NCBI GenBank assembly: GCA_964513465.1
Contig: CAZEMR010000001.1
Span: 62,001-126,000 of the forward strand
Length of the DNA stretch: 64,000 bases
Direction: 5' to 3'
From: CAZEMR01 sp964513465
GTDB taxonomy: Bacteria; Bacteroidota; Ignavibacteria; Kapaibacteriales; UBA2268
The number at the start of each line of letters is the position of its first letter. The stretch's first letter is position 1. Shown here one piece after another: positions 46,642 through 55,640 of this stretch. The notes beneath the pieces are model-generated. The model was not told the DNA's origin, searched no databases, and saw nothing but the letters and a program-made list of their open reading frames with translations. A program made the translations under genes and the position numbers.

Positions 46642-46959
46642 TCAATCCTGCGATTTAGTTATATCTTTTTTTTGCTTAATCAGCTTTTTAGAAAATCGGT
46701 TAATATATAATACCTCGAGCAGAATGCTGACAAAGCAGGCAATCAAAAAGCTCAGGGCAAATACCGTTTTTTCTGATCCGTATATCATAAGGCCGGCCCA
46801 AATTAAGCCTGCCATAATGAAAAATCTGATTACCAGCGAACCGAGGACTATTTTACTGAACTTTTCGTCCCCCCGTCGCGAAGCACTTTTCAGGATTATC
46901 ACCGCTGCTGCCGAATTTGCCGCACAAATTATAACGGCTGCCAATACCGGTGAAATCAT
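46642..46959 (-). CDS. AtpI-like small membrane protein of the atp operon
   Basis: 105 residues with about three to four hydrophobic helices (AAVIICAANSAAAVIIL, FFIMAGLIWAGLMIYG, VFALSFLIACFVSILLEV) and a basic tail. In other bacteria the gene at this place is AtpI, which helps assemble the c-ring or forms part of a Mg2+/Ca2+ channel with AtpZ. Sequence similarity is weak, so the call rests on size, topology and position. Its start overlaps the preceding gene by 4 bases (ATGA), indicating translational coupling. Confidence 0.75.
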   Translation of the reverse strand: MISPVLAAVIICAANSAAAVIILKSASRRGDEKFSKIVLGSLVIRFFIMAGLIWAGLMIYGSEKTVFALSFLIACFVSILLEVLYINRFSKKLIKQKKDITKSQD

Positions 46960-47213
46960 TTTTTATCTTTCCGGCCGGGTTTCTTTTTGTTTGCGTTTAG
47001 CACCGTTCTGATAAACGTAAACATACCGACCGCTATTCCAAGCATAGAAAATGTAATTATCATCGCCGGTTCGGTGTCCCATTTTCCGTCAAGCCAGTAT
47101 CCGATATATACGAATAGTCCGACTGTTATCGCAAGCTGCAGGCCGAGATTTACATAGGGCCCAATTTCTTTGGTCAGCTTTCGAGTTTCACGCCTTTTAT
47201 ATTGCTGTGACAC
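46956..47213 (-). CDS. AtpZ/AtpI-family protein, first gene of the atp operon
   Basis: 85 residues with two membrane helices (YVNLGLQLAITVGLFVYIGYW and AMIITFSMLGIAVGMFTFI) connected by LDGKWDTEP, the pattern of the F0F1-ATPase assembly-factor family (AtpZ/ATPase gene 1). The start is GTG at 47213, 25 bases or more downstream of the promoter candidate. Overlaps the following AtpI-like gene by 4 bases. Confidence 0.82.
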   Translation of the reverse strand: MSQQYKRRETRKLTKEIGPYVNLGLQLAITVGLFVYIGYWLDGKWDTEPAMIITFSMLGIAVGMFTFIRTVLNANKKKPGRKDKK

Positions 47214-47238
47214 CTGATACCATCTAACGTCGTTGTTG

Positions 47239-47270
47239 CAAAAATATACTTTTTGAATCCACTATACAAA
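47239..47270 (-). promoter_or_regulatory. Candidate Bacteroidota-type promoter of the atp operon
   Basis: On the minus strand, TTTG (47267-47270), an 18-base spacer, and TATATTTTTG (47239-47248) resemble TTTG-N19-TAnnTTTG. It lies in the 131-base gap upstream of the atpZ-like GTG. Visual match only. Confidence 0.35.
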
Positions 47271-47344
47271 TCTATTTATCCACTATTCGGATAAAATTAA
47301 ATTCTGTAATCAATGTATTGTTAATTTCACGCAAATGTGCTTTT

Positions 47345-48688
47345 CTAAAAGCCCAGTTCCATCAAATGGCGCAATATATCTACCTTATATATATTACGTG
47401 TTTCGCCATACCAGATGTTGTCCGGCACCAGTACAAGCGAGCCATACGAAGACGGATTCAGCGAAAAGAAGTCCGACGTGGCTATCTCTGTTGCTTCTTC
47501 CGGACGGAATTCGTTGTCAATATCATTAAGCACTATTGTACAGCCGAATTCGGTAACTTCGTCGTTTTCCACCGGAGTAGTCTGGAATCCGAGCAGCATA
47601 AACGGCACTTTGAATTTAAGCACATACCCGCCTTCGCGCAGATTGGCGACTGATTTGAGGCTTCTCGATGCAATTTTCTGGAAGCCTTCGAGCTCTTCGG
47701 TGGTGCTGATCTTTATGTTGGATTTTTGCACTAGAAAATCACCCGGAAATACAGAAATACAGAATATGCCCCAATCTGTGGCGTTCCGGAATTTGATTTG
47801 ATTATCGCGGTACGATGCAAATCGCCCGCCAACCGGATCGGGCGGGAACAGATCGAGCCATAAGTCCACACGGTCTCCGGCGCAGCTGTCGCAACGCGGC
47901 TGAACAATAGAGTCGTCGTTGACTTCGACTGTGAAATATATAAATTCATCGTCATATGCGGATTTGACCCGGAATGATGCGTCTTCGGCGCCGTCCCAGT
48001 AGAACGCGCCCCTGTTAACATAGTCGATATAATCGGAATATACCTCGCTTGCATAGCCTTTGTATATTTTCCGGCCGCGCTGATATGATGGGATTGTCAT
48101 GTAGTCGGCGTTGAATTCATCCTCGCCGGTCTGAGTGTAGAAATATCGTTCCGTATTGCGCAGGTCCTTGTAATTCCTGTAAGTTTCGCGAGTAAGTTTG
48201 CTTAGCCGCGTTGTGGTAAATTCATCGAGCAATATCATTGCCCCGTTATCAAAAGTATAGCCGCGGATCACCCAGTTGAATTTTTCGCGTTTGCGGGTAA
48301 CGTAGCAGGCGTTATTTTTAATCACCACTCCGATTTCGAGCGGGATTTCGTAATACTGATACTGGAACTGTCCGACTTCGGTCAGGTAGCCCTTGATGTC
48401 GGCAAACATATAAACGGTCACCATCCGCCGGCTTTCGTTGGCCAGCCGCACTGTGACAGCGCAGTCATAAAATCCGTCGCCGGTGAAGTCGCCCACATCC
48501 CAGCCCCAGATCGAATAGTCCGAACCCTGGGGTAGCTGGCGCCTGACGTCGCTGATCAGCTCTTTGGCGAAATATGGCTCGAGTCGTTGGGCCAGCTCGG
48601 CAAATTTAAGGCCGTTCTGAGCAAATGCGCCTGAATTCGACAGAAAAATTAATAACAATATTGCAGGAATCAATCCGAGTTTTTTCAT
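47345..48688 (-). CDS. Exported protein with CBM9-like C-terminal domain, unknown function
   Basis: 447 residues with a Sec signal peptide (MKKLGLIPAILLLIFLSNSGAFA). The N-terminal half has a motif like an FG-GAP/integrin-type repeat (GWDVGDFTGDGFYDCAVTV). Residues about 250-440 fit the carbohydrate-binding family 9/DOMON-like fold: ASFRVKSAYDDEFIYFTVEV, DRVDLWLDLFPPD, YVLKFKVPFMLLGF. There is no T9SS domain, so it is probably periplasmic or outer-membrane-associated. Ligand not known; sugar or heme binding are possibilities. It sits just downstream of the PfkB kinase gene on the same strand (75-base gap). Confidence 0.72.
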   Translation of the reverse strand: MKKLGLIPAILLLIFLSNSGAFAQNGLKFAELAQRLEPYFAKELISDVRRQLPQGSDYSIWGWDVGDFTGDGFYDCAVTVRLANESRRMVTVYMFADIKGYLTEVGQFQYQYYEIPLEIGVVIKNNACYVTRKREKFNWVIRGYTFDNGAMILLDEFTTTRLSKLTRETYRNYKDLRNTERYFYTQTGEDEFNADYMTIPSYQRGRKIYKGYASEVYSDYIDYVNRGAFYWDGAEDASFRVKSAYDDEFIYFTVEVNDDSIVQPRCDSCAGDRVDLWLDLFPPDPVGGRFASYRDNQIKFRNATDWGIFCISVFPGDFLVQKSNIKISTTEELEGFQKIASRSLKSVANLREGGYVLKFKVPFMLLGFQTTPVENDEVTEFGCTIVLNDIDNEFRPEEATEIATSDFFSLNPSSYGSLVLVPDNIWYGETRNIYKVDILRHLMELGF

Positions 48689-48763
48689 AGTCTGATAACA
48701 AAATTATGCAATGAATAAATTATGCAAAGCTATATACATTTCAATTTAATATATTCAAATCAA

Positions 48764-49756
48764 TTATAAAATCTCATTGAATATTTTTTCGCTGATTTTC
48801 TTGTGATCTTCGTCAAGCCGGGCGCCATACTGCGATACAACCCGCGAAGCGGCGTATGATGCCAGATGGCCGGCTTTTTCGGCTGTGCCGTTGTGGATCA
48901 TACCATAGAAGAATCCCGCGGCGTACATGTCGCCGGCGCCGGTGCTGTCCACCGGACGTGTCTGATAGGCGGGGATCAGCAATTCGTGGCGGCCGTATTT
49001 GATCATCGAGCCGCGTTCGCTCATGGTGACGATAACATTTGGCACCCGGTCGGTCAGTGCGCGGTATGCTTCTTCGACGCTGCCGGTGCGTGTGAAGGAC
49101 TGTGCTTCGGTTTCATTGCAGAATACGAGATCGGATTTCGAAACAACCTCGTCGAGGCCAACGCGGAAAGACTCGGTGATGAAATAATCCGAGAATGTGA
49201 CGGCGACGCGCGTATCGTGCTTTTTGGCAATTTGCAGTGCTTTCATGATTGCGTTGGTGCTTTTCTCGAGCGAGAATTTATAGCCCTCTATATATAACCA
49301 TTTGGAATTTTTGATGATTTCCTCGTCGATGTGCTCCTCGCCGAAGTGGGAAGTAGCGCCGAGATAGGTCAGCATAGTCCGCTCGGAATCCGGAGTAATC
49401 AACACAAAGCTGGCGCCGGTGGGCTCGTCGTCGACAAAAGGAGCGCGCAGAACGATGCCAAGATCGCGGAATTCCTGAGCGTAGAACTGGCCGAGAACGT
49501 CATTGCCAAGCACTGTTTTATAAGCGCTTTTGCCGCCGAATGCCGAAAATGCGATGACTGTATTCGCCGCCGAGCCGCCGCTGCATTTGTGATGCTCGTT
49601 GTCGGACAGTTTTTCGATCAAATTTGCGTGTACATCCATATCCACGAGCGTCATGTGTCCCTTTTCGTAGCCGATTTCCTTAAGCTGAAGCTCGCTTACG
49701 TCGAACTGAAAATCAACCAGCGCATTACCCAATCCGCAAAGATCTATGTTTTTCAT
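48764..49756 (-). CDS. PfkB-family carbohydrate/adenosine kinase
   Basis: 330 residues from the ATG at 49756, which has AAGGAG at ideal spacing; the in-frame TTG just before it is unlikely. Both PfkB signatures are present: KCSGGSAANTVIAFSAFGG and PVDSTGAGDMYAAGF with the catalytic Asp. The sequence around GLGNALVDFQ and TYLGATSHF resembles the adenosine-kinase/ribokinase-like group frequent in Bacteroidota and alphaproteobacteria. The substrate could be adenosine or a sugar; I cannot decide. It is 11 bases downstream of ddl, so an operon is likely. Confidence 0.87.
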   Translation of the reverse strand: MKNIDLCGLGNALVDFQFDVSELQLKEIGYEKGHMTLVDMDVHANLIEKLSDNEHHKCSGGSAANTVIAFSAFGGKSAYKTVLGNDVLGQFYAQEFRDLGIVLRAPFVDDEPTGASFVLITPDSERTMLTYLGATSHFGEEHIDEEIIKNSKWLYIEGYKFSLEKSTNAIMKALQIAKKHDTRVAVTFSDYFITESFRVGLDEVVSKSDLVFCNETEAQSFTRTGSVEEAYRALTDRVPNVIVTMSERGSMIKYGRHELLIPAYQTRPVDSTGAGDMYAAGFFYGMIHNGTAEKAGHLASYAASRVVSQYGARLDEDHKKISEKIFNEIL

Positions 49757-49767
49757 CAATTTACTCC

Positions 49768-50799
49768 TTATTCCTGATTATCATTTTTATTTAATGCCAA
49801 ATTAATAATTTTTTCGCAAAGTTCGGGGAATTCCGTTCCGGCGGTGCGTGAAGCCATCGGCACAAGACTCGTGGCGGTGAAGCCGGGAATTGTGTTTACT
49901 TCGAGGCAGAACGGCTGGCCTTCTTCGTCGAGCCGGAAATCCACGCGGCCGAATCCCTCGCATCCGAGCACATTATAGGCGGTGTCGGCCATGCCCTGGA
50001 TGAATTCCGTGACGTCGTCTGTGATTTCGGCGGGGCAGACGTATTCGGTTTTGCCTTTGGTGTATTTATGTTCGTAGTCGTAGTAGCCCTCTTCGGGGAT
50101 TATTTCGATGACCGGCAGTACAGTATCGCCGACGACGGATACCGTCAGCTCGCGGCCCTCGATGAATTTTTCCGCAAGCGCGCGGTCGGAATATTTGAAT
50201 GCCTTGCGTATGCCTTCGTTGATGTCGTCCAGATTGCCATCGCGAATTATTGTGATCCCGATAGTCGAGCCCTGGTCATTGGGCTTGATTACCATTTCCG
50301 GACCTATCTCGCTGCGAAGCTCTTCGAGAATATCGTAATCATCGATATATTCTTTGCGAAGTGTAGCCCACTGCGGAGTCGGAATTCCAGCGGAGAGGAA
50401 CATCATTTTGGACGAAATTTTATCCATCGCAAGGCTGCTCGCCTTTACCTGGCTGCCGGTGAAGGGGATGCCTCGCATTTTCAGCAACGACTGAATAGTG
50501 CCGTCTTCGCCCCATTTTCCGTGGAGCACAAGGAATGCGACATCGACGTCATCGAAAAGCGGCGAATTGACGCATTCGATCAGCCGGCGCGGAGAGAATC
50601 CCGCCAGCATTTCTTCGTCAGGAATTTGCGATATTGTGGCGAGTTCCTCGCCATTTCGAAGACCGTCGGCACCATAAGCCGGGTCGATAGCCAATACGTC
50701 ATGACCTTTGGAGCGGAGGGCATCTACTACTGCCCGGCCGCCTGCGATCGATACATTTCTTTCGGGAGATATTCCGCCGAATAATACAGCAATTTTCAT
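49768..50799 (-). CDS. ddl: D-alanine--D-alanine ligase
   Basis: 343 residues. ATP-grasp ligase making D-Ala-D-Ala for peptidoglycan stems. Recognised by MKIAVLFGGISPERNVSIAGG (start landmark), LHGKWGEDGTIQSLL, GIPFTGSQVKASSLAMDKI, VIKPNDQGSTIGI, EKFIEGRELTVSV and the C-terminal CLEVNTIPGFTATSLVPMA. All ATP/Mg-binding regions are present. First gene of a ddl-kinase pair; the gap to udg is 33 bases. Confidence 0.95.
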   Translation of the reverse strand: MKIAVLFGGISPERNVSIAGGRAVVDALRSKGHDVLAIDPAYGADGLRNGEELATISQIPDEEMLAGFSPRRLIECVNSPLFDDVDVAFLVLHGKWGEDGTIQSLLKMRGIPFTGSQVKASSLAMDKISSKMMFLSAGIPTPQWATLRKEYIDDYDILEELRSEIGPEMVIKPNDQGSTIGITIIRDGNLDDINEGIRKAFKYSDRALAEKFIEGRELTVSVVGDTVLPVIEIIPEEGYYDYEHKYTKGKTEYVCPAEITDDVTEFIQGMADTAYNVLGCEGFGRVDFRLDEEGQPFCLEVNTIPGFTATSLVPMASRTAGTEFPELCEKIINLALNKNDNQE

Positions 50800-50832
50800 A
50801 TTATTTTCCCTTATTTATATATCATTTATATA

Positions 50833-51594
<762 letters not shown>

Positions 51595-51743
51595 ATCAGA
51601 ATGTTCTTTTTATTAAATTGGAAAATACAAAAATATGGCTAATCAAAATGTAATACAAACCTAATGAAAAATTCGCATCGGGATAAACAAGATCGTAAAT
51701 AATTCGTCATAATGGCGAAATGCTATAAATATATTGCAGATCA

Positions 51744-53189
51744 ATGGGAAATCTTCTGATAATCATATTTTTCTCGAGTTGGGTGGGAATATTCCATATT
51801 TTCAAAGTGAGCACGTATGGAGTTACCTTCCTCGATCTGTTTACTCTTGCCATATATATATTATTCGCCGGACGTTTGATATGGAAAGCCGAGGTATATA
51901 AATTTACTGGTAATCCTGCTATAGCCGCGCTAATTATATTCAGCATCCTCGTATTGATTTCGGGCCTTAATCCTTTGATATTCCCAATTGGCGGCAATCA
52001 GATGCAGTTCATGAAGACCTCGCTGCATTTCTATTTTCTGATAGGATTTACTCTGGTTTGCGCAGTATATCCGTTCGAAGAAAAGACCTGGACCCGCATG
52101 ATCCGCCTGTGGCTTATCACTGCTTTGCTTTTAAATATTTTCGGCGTATACCAGGTATTCGCCCGTGCTTACGATCTGCCTTTTGCATGGCTCGATATCG
52201 TTAATGCCAGTCTTTCGCACCGCGGAGAAGTCTCCGACACTTATCGTCAGCTAAGCATCAGCTTCAAGGATTTCTACCGGGCAACCTCGATTTATTCGGA
52301 ACCATCGGCGCTTGCTGCTTTCAATGTATATATAATCGCACTTCTTGTTGTACCCCTTATTCAGAAAAGTAAACCGTTTTTCGAATCAAAATTATTGCTT
52401 TGGATAATGATTGCTTTCGCCGTTCTGGCCGAATTTTTGGCGCTTTCGATGACCGGTTTTATCGGCCTTTTCGGTGTGCTTATGGTAATGCTGCTGATCG
52501 AAAAGCGATTCCGGCTCCGGCAATTGCTGATATTTTTTGCAATACTCGCATCATTGCTTCTGGCGGCAGATATTATCGCCGTCCGTCAGTTTAACGTCAG
52601 CGTTATCGACCTGTTTTATAGCCGCATCAGCGGGATTATCAATACTCTTATGGGAGATTCCCAGAGCCAGATTTCCGGCGAATCGCTCAGCGGGCGTCTG
52701 GAATCCCTCGGCATTGCGTATCGGATGTGGATCGCTTATCCTGTGTTTGGCGTGGGAATGGGATTGACACAATATTATAACGATGCGGGCAGGGTATTTC
52801 TCGAAAATGCCGCAGCCGTTGTGCTTGCCGAACTCGGCACGGTAGGGTTCATGTTTTTCGTCGCTATTTTCGTAATACTGGCTTATTATTCAATCAGATT
52901 CGTCAGAATGGACAAATCGGGCTTATCCCCGGAAACCGCCCGTCTGGCCGGAGTAATTATTTATTTGCTGGTCAATATCATTCTGAATAATTTCATCACA
53001 GTCAATAATCTCGTGACCGCAGGGATGTGGCTGCCTCTGGGAATTGTTTTCGGAGTAATCAATCTGGTCCGCCGCAGTCAAAATGTCAATCTTTATGCCT
53101 TCCGGCTTACCCACCAGCCATACAGAAATAAATTTGCGAAATTTATTAATCAATATTTGACAAATAATGCCGAAAAGCTAAGTAAATAG
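51744..53189 (+). CDS. O-antigen ligase/polymerase-like membrane protein
   Basis: 481 residues, about 10-12 membrane helices and one longer periplasmic loop (about 150-210: SLSHRGEVSDTYRQLSISFKDFYRATSIYSEPSALA). The overall layout and the segment ESLGIAYRMWIAYPVFGVGMGLTQYY match Wzy/WaaL-type O-antigen polymerase/ligase proteins. The exact role (polymerase, ligase or exopolysaccharide polymerase) cannot be told. Solo on the plus strand, divergent from the uracil-DNA glycosylase gene across 149 bases, without adjacent glycosyltransferases. Confidence 0.8.
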   Translation: MGNLLIIIFFSSWVGIFHIFKVSTYGVTFLDLFTLAIYILFAGRLIWKAEVYKFTGNPAIAALIIFSILVLISGLNPLIFPIGGNQMQFMKTSLHFYFLIGFTLVCAVYPFEEKTWTRMIRLWLITALLLNIFGVYQVFARAYDLPFAWLDIVNASLSHRGEVSDTYRQLSISFKDFYRATSIYSEPSALAAFNVYIIALLVVPLIQKSKPFFESKLLLWIMIAFAVLAEFLALSMTGFIGLFGVLMVMLLIEKRFRLRQLLIFFAILASLLLAADIIAVRQFNVSVIDLFYSRISGIINTLMGDSQSQISGESLSGRLESLGIAYRMWIAYPVFGVGMGLTQYYNDAGRVFLENAAAVVLAELGTVGFMFFVAIFVILAYYSIRFVRMDKSGLSPETARLAGVIIYLLVNIILNNFITVNNLVTAGMWLPLGIVFGVINLVRRSQNVNLYAFRLTHQPYRNKFAKFINQYLTNNAEKLSK

Positions 53190-53243
53190 CCGTTTCGCAG
53201 TGTATTTGCATTAATTTATTTTCACATGAATGTTTTTTAAATT

Positions 53244-53275
53244 TTTGGGTTCATTTTTTATTATATTACCTATTG
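53244..53275 (+). promoter_or_regulatory. Candidate Bacteroidota-type promoter for the receptor-like/ODP pair
   Basis: TTTG (53244-53247), a 19-base spacer and TACCTATTG (53267-53275) approach TTTG-N19-TAnnTTTG with one extra base. It precedes the ATG by 29 bases. Visual match only. Confidence 0.3.
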
Positions 53276-53304
53276 AATAACTTTATAACCCCGGGTGAAA
53301 CCGC

Positions 53305-54087
53305 ATGAGCAATGTGCTGACCAAATACAAAGAAGACGTAACCGATGTTTTCGGACTCGGAGTCGAAGTACTGAACGTTGCCAGATCACTGAAGAACATC
53401 AGCATGGATATCAAGTTGCTGGCTTATAACGGAATAGTACAGGCCGCGCGGATCGGCAGCGACCAGGGCAAATCGCTTATTACCCTGTCCGGATTCCTTT
53501 CCGATCTTCCGTCGCAGATCGCCCCGGAGTTAGAGGATATGGAAGACCTTACGCGGACTTTGTCTACTCGCATTACGGTGGCCTCTATTCTTGTCCGTCG
53601 ATTTATGCTCTATACCATCGGGCTGGATAATACGCTTAAACTGCTGACCAAAGAAAACCAAAGGCTCGGTTTATCGCCTCATCTGAATTTACTGGACATC
53701 AAAGACCTTCAGGAAATTATCTCCAATAAATATCCAGACGCTGTCAGCCGCGAGCATCAGATAAATATCCGGCGACTCGCCAAAAGAAATATGGACCTGA
53801 TGAACGAACTCAACGAAAAGCTTTCCGCCGCTCAGGCGATCATTGTGCACTCGCGCAAAAAAATTGAACGCATTCGCCGCAGCGGTTTTATTGCCAACTA
53901 TATGGGTTCGAATATATCTATCGAATCGTCTTATCTTTCGGGCAATCATTCATCATTTATCGGGCTGGTCAGCAATATCAAGAATATGGTCGATATGCTC
54001 AACGAGCGGCTGGATATTATGCTCGACAAAATCAATAAAGGCGAAAAAGTGCTCTCAAATTTAATCAAAACAAGGATCGTGAAATGA
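53305..54087 (+). CDS. Soluble, degenerate methyl-accepting-chemotaxis-like protein
   Basis: 260 residues, helical, with no membrane segment or HAMP domain. Residues about 33-70 (ISMDIKLLAYNGIVQAARIG, then SDQGKSLITLSGFLSD) line up with the MCP signalling tip, whose consensus reads roughly TNLLALNAAIEAARAGExGxGFAVVAxEV, but most conserved residues are changed (LNA to YNG, IEAARAGE to VQAARIGS). The remaining ~190 residues are predicted helices, including a long C-terminal coiled coil (FIGLVSNIKNMVDMLNERLD). It overlaps the next gene by 4 bases (ATGA), so the two proteins are made together. The partner is a putative oxygen-binding di-iron protein. It could couple oxygen to a signalling complex, although contact with CheA is doubtful given the altered tip. 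Confidence 0.7.
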   Translation: MSNVLTKYKEDVTDVFGLGVEVLNVARSLKNISMDIKLLAYNGIVQAARIGSDQGKSLITLSGFLSDLPSQIAPELEDMEDLTRTLSTRITVASILVRRFMLYTIGLDNTLKLLTKENQRLGLSPHLNLLDIKDLQEIISNKYPDAVSREHQINIRRLAKRNMDLMNELNEKLSAAQAIIVHSRKKIERIRRSGFIANYMGSNISIESSYLSGNHSSFIGLVSNIKNMVDMLNERLDIMLDKINKGEKVLSNLIKTRIVK

Positions 54088-54890
54088 AAAGTCGTGTAAT
54101 TTTCGAAGATGACGATCATAAATGGGTAGTGATCGGTCGCGATGATGAAAAAGAAAAAGAAGTGATCGACACCAATGAATATATTATAATCCACAAAGAC
54201 CAGGCCATGCTGCTCGATCCCGGTGGAACAGCAATATTTCCGCAGGTATTGACCGAGCTGACCCGCTATGTTGATACTCAGAATATCCGCGTGATTCTGG
54301 CAAGCCACCAGGATCCGGACATCGCCTCGTCGCTGGCAATGTGGCTCGACCTGTGCGAAGACGTCAAAGTTTATTGCTCGTGGCTGTGGACCGGCTTTAT
54401 TTCGCATTTCGGAATGGGCACTACTCTGAAGCTCAATATAATCCCGGACGAAGGCATGGAGCTTGCCATCGGTTCGACACGACAGATGATATATCTGGTG
54501 CCTGCGCATTTCTGCCACTCCTCGGGCAATTTTTCGTGCTATGATCCCCGTGCGGATATATTATTCAGCGGCGATATAGGCGCGGCGCTACTTTCCAGCG
54601 CCGAGGCTCCGCTATTTGTCGAAAATTTCGATGAACATATTCAATATATGAAAGAATTTCATGAGCGCTGGATGCCCTCCGATGAACACAAAAACAGATG
54701 GGTACAGCGCATCCGTGCTATCAATCCATCGATGATCTGTCCCCAGCACGGATCGATTTTCCGAGGTGAGAATGTGGGGCGCTTCCTCGATTGGTTCGAA
54801 AGCCTGAGCGTGGGCAACTGGGATATTAACCAGACTGATAATGCCATGGACAAGGCAGTCTGGATGAAGTGGCTTTCCGGCAAATCATAA
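54084..54890 (+). CDS. ODP-type di-iron metallo-beta-lactamase-fold protein, putative oxygen sensor
   Basis: 268 residues of the flavodiiron-like MBL fold without a flavodoxin domain. Metal ligands by position: H75-x-D77-x-D79 (SHQDPDIA), H142 in VPAHFCHSSGN, D164 in FSGDIGAAL and H222 in CPQHGSIF. This set and the length match ODP, the oxygen-binding di-iron protein known as a chemotaxis O2 sensor in Treponema denticola, where its gene is beside a chemoreceptor gene. Asp replaces the usual Glu in the HxExD motif. The start overlaps the stop of the receptor-like gene. A generic MBL hydrolase is the alternative. Confidence 0.82.
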   Translation: MKSRVIFEDDDHKWVVIGRDDEKEKEVIDTNEYIIIHKDQAMLLDPGGTAIFPQVLTELTRYVDTQNIRVILASHQDPDIASSLAMWLDLCEDVKVYCSWLWTGFISHFGMGTTLKLNIIPDEGMELAIGSTRQMIYLVPAHFCHSSGNFSCYDPRADILFSGDIGAALLSSAEAPLFVENFDEHIQYMKEFHERWMPSDEHKNRWVQRIRAINPSMICPQHGSIFRGENVGRFLDWFESLSVGNWDINQTDNAMDKAVWMKWLSGKS

Positions 54891-54916
54891 TCATTGATTT
54901 TCAGAGAATTAATAAG

Positions 54917-54953
54917 AAAGCCGTTCTAATATCAGGACGGCTTTTCTGTTTTT
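54917..54953 (+). terminator. Rho-independent terminator after the ODP gene
   Basis: A 10-bp stem (54917-54926 with 54935-54944, one G-U pair) is followed by a T-rich tract to 54953, 27 bases past the stop. It ends the two-gene unit and separates it from rdgB. Confidence 0.85.
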
Positions 54954-55007
54954 AGCAGAAAATGATTATTTTTAAGTAAATTATTAATCCTAATTAGTTT
55001 CAAGCAT

Positions 55008-55613
55008 ATGAAAATATTAGTTGGTACAAATAATCCGCACAAAGTAGCAGAGATCAAAGCAATTTTTTCCCAGATTCTCGATCGGGAAGTCGAATTGCTT
55101 ACTCCGAAAGACCTGAATCTGATCGATACAAATATTGAGGAAACCGGCGCCACACTCGAAGAAAACGCACGCATCAAAGCGGCCGAATTCCACCGAATGT
55201 GCGGACTGCCGGCGTTTGCCGACGACACAGGACTCGAAATAGACGCACTCGAAGGACGCCCGGGAGTGCTCTCGGCCAGATTCGCAGGGCCGGAATCAGA
55301 CGATGCCCGCAATCGCGAGAAAACTCTCCGGCTAATGCAAGGGCTGCGCCGCGAAGAACGTACTGCGCGATTCCGCACCGTATTCTGCTACATAGATAAA
55401 GATGAGATTAATTACGTCGACGGCGAATGCCCGGGAATTATTACCTTCGAAGAAAGGGGAGATCAGGGATTCGGCTACGACCCCATATTTATGCCCGAAG
55501 GCGAGGAACGCACATTTGCGGAAATGAGCGCAGACGAGAAAAACCGCATCAGTCATAGATTCCGTGCAGCCGAAAAGCTCGCGATATTTCTGAAAGAAAA
55601 CATTATCAAGTAA
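55008..55613 (+). CDS. rdgB: Non-canonical purine NTP pyrophosphatase (RdgB/HAM1)
   Basis: 201 residues. Hydrolyses dITP, dXTP and similar NTPs to keep them out of DNA. Diagnostic motifs: LVGTNNPHKVAEIKAI at the N-terminus, FADDTGLEIDALEGRPGVLSARFAG, GFGYDPIFMPEG and EKNRISHRFRA. Followed 27 bases later by the homocysteine methyltransferase/MTHFR fusion. Confidence 0.95.
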   Translation: MKILVGTNNPHKVAEIKAIFSQILDREVELLTPKDLNLIDTNIEETGATLEENARIKAAEFHRMCGLPAFADDTGLEIDALEGRPGVLSARFAGPESDDARNREKTLRLMQGLRREERTARFRTVFCYIDKDEINYVDGECPGIITFEERGDQGFGYDPIFMPEGEERTFAEMSADEKNRISHRFRAAEKLAIFLKENIIK

Positions 55614-55640
55614 ATTATATAAGCAATTGAAATACATATC

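Noticed and set aside
53305..54087. A normal chemoreceptor
   Set aside because: No membrane segments, HAMP or sensor domain, and the signalling tip is heavily altered, so it is described as degenerate.
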